Positions 8,100 to 9,795 of a stretch of 9,795 nucleotides of DNA are shown here, in pieces. This DNA comes from Thiotrichaceae bacterium. GTDB taxonomy: Bacteria; Pseudomonadota; Gammaproteobacteria; Thiotrichales; Thiotrichaceae. The DNA lies in NCBI GenBank assembly GCA_027009095.1, contig JALVDG010000270.1, positions 1 through 9,795 on the forward strand, in the 5' to 3' direction. A program made the position numbers and the translations under genes. The notes below the pieces were generated by a model that was given only the letters and a program-made list of their open reading frames with translations, had not been told where the DNA came from and ran no database searches. Numbering within the stretch: the stretch's first letter is position 1; each line of letters starts with the position of its first letter.

Positions 8100-8113
8100 A
8101 GAAGAATTCTTCT
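8100..8113. promoter_or_regulatory. 14-bp perfect palindrome, possible operator
   Basis: AGAAGAATTCTTCT is fully self-complementary and lies 114 bases upstream of the unknown gene's ATG. It is a plausible dimer-binding site, but no regulator can be assigned. Confidence 0.3.
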
Positions 8114-8191
8114 TTTAACGCTATTCTCATCCTGTAACAACAAGATAAAAGTATATTAAAATATGACAAATGGCATGAATTCTACCCATTT

Positions 8192-8249
8192 TTTAACCTG
8201 AATCAGTGACTTCAACTACGGCAAAGAGAAGTCACTGATTCAGGTTAAA
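8192..8249. repeat. Perfect 22-bp inverted repeat with 14-base loop
   Basis: The arms at 8192-8213 (beginning TTTAACCTGAATCAG) and 8228-8249 are exact reverse complements and flank a 14-base spacer, AACTACGGCAAAGA. Neither strand has a T run after the stem, so it is not a standard terminator, and it sits between divergent genes where none is expected. It could be an operator, a cruciform, a small RNA hairpin, or the remnant of a small palindromic mobile element. Confidence 0.9.
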
Positions 8250-8330
8250 GGTTGGAAATTAAAATATTTAGAAATGTACATAAGACAAGTTCAACAATTA
8301 TTTAGTTTATAAAGATACAAGTTACTTATT

Positions 8331-8702
8331 ATGAAATTTTGTGAAGACCACAATCAGAATCAGTATCAAATTACTGGCTACGACAACGAATCAGTGAGAG
8401 TTAACGATAAAACTTTTGATACAGGATTTATTGTCACTCCCAACCATTTTATCTATAACTGGCAACCGCAAAAATATATTGATCTTAATACTCATCACTT
8501 AGAGCAGCTCTTTAATTTAACGCCTGATATTATTTTATTAGGTACAGGATCCAAGCAGATTTTTCCACCTAAAGATATTTATCTAGCTCTTATAAAATCG
8601 GCTATCGGTTTTGAAGTAATGGATACACAAGCAGCATGTAGAACCTTTAATATATTAATGTCCGAAGATAGAAACGTTGCCGCAGCTCTTTTTATACATT
8701 GA
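8331..8702 (+). CDS. Mth938-like domain protein (DUF498 family)
   Basis: This 123-residue protein is a full-length single-domain member of the Mth938/DUF498 family, which also includes the mitochondrial complex I assembly factor NDUFAF3. The biochemical role of the bacterial members is not established. The signatures visible are VNDKTFDTGFIVTP (24-37), PDIILLGTGSKQIFPP (65-80) and, near the end, GFEVMDTQAACRTFNILMSE (93-112) followed by DRNVAAALF. There is no signal peptide or membrane segment, so the protein is probably cytosolic. The ATG at 8331 starts the conserved region, but has only a poor ribosome binding site (AAGATACAAG about 11 bases upstream). A possible -10, TATAAA at 8308-8313, would give a very short leader. 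It appears monocistronic. Confidence 0.9.
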   Translation: MKFCEDHNQNQYQITGYDNESVRVNDKTFDTGFIVTPNHFIYNWQPQKYIDLNTHHLEQLFNLTPDIILLGTGSKQIFPPKDIYLALIKSAIGFEVMDTQAACRTFNILMSEDRNVAAALFIH

Positions 8703-8712
8703 AAGCGTAACC

Positions 8713-8745
8713 GCTCAAATTGAGCTCTATTTTGTCTGAGCTCAA
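8713..8745 (+). other. Cluster of three GCTCAA/TTGAGC motifs after the Mth938-like gene
   Basis: GCTCAA (8713-8718), TTGAGCTC (8720-8727) and GAGCTCAA (8738-8745) can pair in alternative ways: a 13-bp odd palindrome centred on 8719, or an 8-bp stem with a 10-base loop. It lies 10-43 bases past the stop at 8702 and is probably a 3'-end hairpin for that transcript. No T tract follows, so classical intrinsic termination is unlikely. Confidence 0.45.
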
Positions 8746-8980
8746 AGCAAAAGGCGAAGTTTATTAGTTATAAGTGAGTGCTTTTAACGCAGATATTGGG
8801 CAGATATAAACTAAGTACCGAGCAATCAGTGTTAAACAATTACAAAATAATAACAATGACTTACAGTTTTTTTTGAAAGTGATTTAATAAAATTACATTG
8901 ATTCTTATGCATATTTCTATAATCTGAGCTATATTATGCAAATGCGTCTGCAAATACGTTTTGGTTAAATATTATTCTAT

Positions 8981-8999
8981 GAACTTATCCAAGAATAGA
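8981..8999 (+). repeat. Copy 2 of the 19-bp dispersed repeat
   Basis: GAACTTATCCAAGAATAGA has one mismatch to 6652-6670, in the same orientation. Similarity may continue weakly to about 9055 (TTTTGCTTGCACCAAGACA compared with TTTGGCTAGTACTCCAACA in copy 1), with an offset of about 7 bases. Confidence 0.6.
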
Positions 9000-9259
9000 T
9001 TTATACTCAAAGACGAAGCAGTTTCTATATTTTGCTTGCACCAAGACATATTGTATTTTATCCATATTGAGGCTACGTAATTGTTAAGGAAGCGTATACG
9101 GAATAACTTTGATAACATACAGAATTATTGTTTAAGATTGAATAATCTAAAGACTTAAGTTGAGCTTCAACAGGCGCATAGTCACTCAATCTACGCAACG
9201 ATTTTAGGTCATTCAAGCCAGAATAAATAATAGGGCAAGTTGGTGTATCAAATTATTTC

Positions 9260-9287
9260 AATAATGCTCCTAAGCATCCCCATTATT
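9260..9287 (+). promoter_or_regulatory. Alternative hairpins in the leader of the SH3b gene
   Basis: AATAATG (9260-9266) can pair with CATTATT (9281-9287), while the overlapping ATGCT (9264-9268) can pair with AGCAT (9273-9277) around CCTA. The two stems share ATG and exclude each other in part. They lie about 40-70 bases before the ATG at 9329. A regulatory role is possible, but there is no other support. Confidence 0.2.
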
Positions 9288-9328
9288 GGATTTATCTCAT
9301 TTTTTAATAGGTAAAGGATTATCGTTAT

Positions 9329-9795
9329 ATGAACATACAACATCATTTTAAATCAGTTGTTCTAGCAACAGCGCTAACTTTAAGTGCCGGTACAATACAA
9401 ACTGCTGTTGCTTATACTAACAACCAAAGCTATAAAATTATTAATGTGGCTAATTGGGATACCTTAAATATTCGTAGCGGTGCAGGAACAGAGTATCGTG
9501 TTATTAGCGAAATCCCCCCTAACGCCAGTGGAATTACTCTAATAGGAGATGAAAGAGAAGTTAATGGTTCTACATGGGTTAAAATCTTATGGGATGGACA
9601 AAAAGGTTGGGTTAATAAACGCTATCTCACTATTGCGGAAGCAAGTGTTACTCCTGCAACTAACGTCAACTATGCACAAAATAATACAGATGATGCTGTA
9701 ACTACTCACTCACATCCAGCCAATCGATGCACCCGTTCGATTACTCATTCTCACGCAGGACCCACTGGACATACACATAAATATAGCTGTAAACG
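9329..9795 (+). CDS. Exported SH3b-domain protein with His/Cys-rich tail (partial, C-terminus outside window)
   Basis: The first 155 residues are visible. Residues 1-28 form a Sec signal peptide: a positive start, the hydrophobic core VVLATALTLSAG, and probable cleavage after AVA, so the protein acts in the periplasm or outside the cell. Residues 35-101 form a bacterial SH3 (SH3b) domain. It has DTLNIRSGAGTEYRVISEI at its start, WVKI in the middle and GWVNKRYL at its end; such domains often bind peptidoglycan. After a polar linker, residues 127-154 hold three His-x-His pairs (HSH, HSH, HTH) and two cysteines, a pattern suited to metal binding. The ATG is preceded by AAAGGA 10 bases upstream. 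The partner or substrate is unknown, and the frame continues past the window. Confidence 0.88.
   Translation, partial: MNIQHHFKSVVLATALTLSAGTIQTAVAYTNNQSYKIINVANWDTLNIRSGAGTEYRVISEIPPNASGITLIGDEREVNGSTWVKILWDGQKGWVNKRYLTIAEASVTPATNVNYAQNNTDDAVTTHSHPANRCTRSITHSHAGPTGHTHKYSCK

Larger units (their letters stand above)
7987..8330. other. Divergent intergenic region with palindromes
   Basis: This 344-bp region separates the unknown minus-strand gene from the plus-strand Mth938-like gene and should hold promoters for both. It contains a 14-bp palindrome at 8100-8113 and a perfect 22-bp inverted repeat at 8192-8249. TATAAA at 8308-8313 could be a -10 element for the plus-strand gene, but no good -35 stands 17 bases upstream. 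I see no small gene here. Confidence 0.6.
8702..9328. other. 627-bp region without a convincing gene
   Basis: This AT-rich stretch is stop-rich in all frames I followed. It contains the GCTCAA/TTGAGC palindrome cluster at 8713-8745, an exact TATAAT at 8918-8923 (with TTGATT upstream at the short spacing of 14), the second copy of the 19-bp repeat at 8981-8999, and a pair of alternative hairpins at 9260-9287. A 33-codon frame starts at the ATG at 8979 and ends at 9080, but has no ribosome binding site or recognisable product. It looks like decayed or regulatory DNA. Confidence 0.6.

Noticed and set aside
8192..8249. The 22-bp inverted repeat as a standard intrinsic terminator
   Set aside because: No T run follows the stem on either strand, and the flanking genes are divergent, so no transcript is expected to end here.
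8898..8923. TTGATT / TATAAT as a promoter in the 8.9-kb region
   Set aside because: The -10 is perfect, but the spacing of 14 is too short for a normal sigma-70 promoter, and no gene follows for 400 bases. I mention it only as a weak signal.
1..9795. CRISPR arrays, tRNA or rRNA genes, complete insertion sequences
   Set aside because: I found no regularly spaced repeats, no tRNA- or rRNA-like stretches and no recognisable transposase anywhere in the window.

Overview
The window looks like chromosomal DNA from an AT-rich gammaproteobacterium. The carA-carB-greA order is the common gammaproteobacterial one. CarA, CarB and GreA match the E. coli proteins closely in length and motifs. The SH3-domain protein and the Mth938-like protein also fit this group. 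I cannot name a genus from the sequence.

Positions 1-6559 are a block of conserved housekeeping genes, all on the minus strand. Read in the direction of transcription they are carA (UUG start), carB, greA, cobU and cobT, the last cut by the window edge. carA and carB are three bases apart and make the two subunits of carbamoyl-phosphate synthetase, which feeds both arginine and pyrimidine synthesis. A hairpin closes carB. greA has its own leader and is followed by a good intrinsic terminator. cobU and cobT overlap by two bases and carry out nucleotide-loop assembly of cobalamin: CobU activates adenosylcobinamide and CobT activates the lower-ligand base. No cobalamin riboswitch is visible in front of cobU.

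Positions 6560-9795 are different in character: long, very AT-rich intergenic stretches, several inverted repeats and isolated genes. The 689-bp gap upstream of carA holds two terminator-like hairpins, a 19-bp sequence found again at 8981, and a possible 26-codon ORF with a good ribosome binding site. Next comes a minus-strand gene (7249-7986) for an unrecognised, cysteine-free, low-complexity 245-residue protein with a strong Shine-Dalgarno sequence. It is divergent from an Mth938-like (DUF498) gene at 8331-8702. The 344-bp region between the two contains a perfect 22-bp inverted repeat and a 14-bp palindrome.

After 627 bp with no convincing gene, the window ends in a plus-strand gene for an exported SH3b protein. 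Its C-terminal tail is rich in His-x-His pairs and cysteines, and it is cut by the window edge.

The best candidates for something undescribed are the unknown 245-residue protein with its structured flanks, the 22-bp inverted repeat, and the His/Cys tail of the SH3b protein. None of them amounts to a demonstrated new system from this sequence alone.
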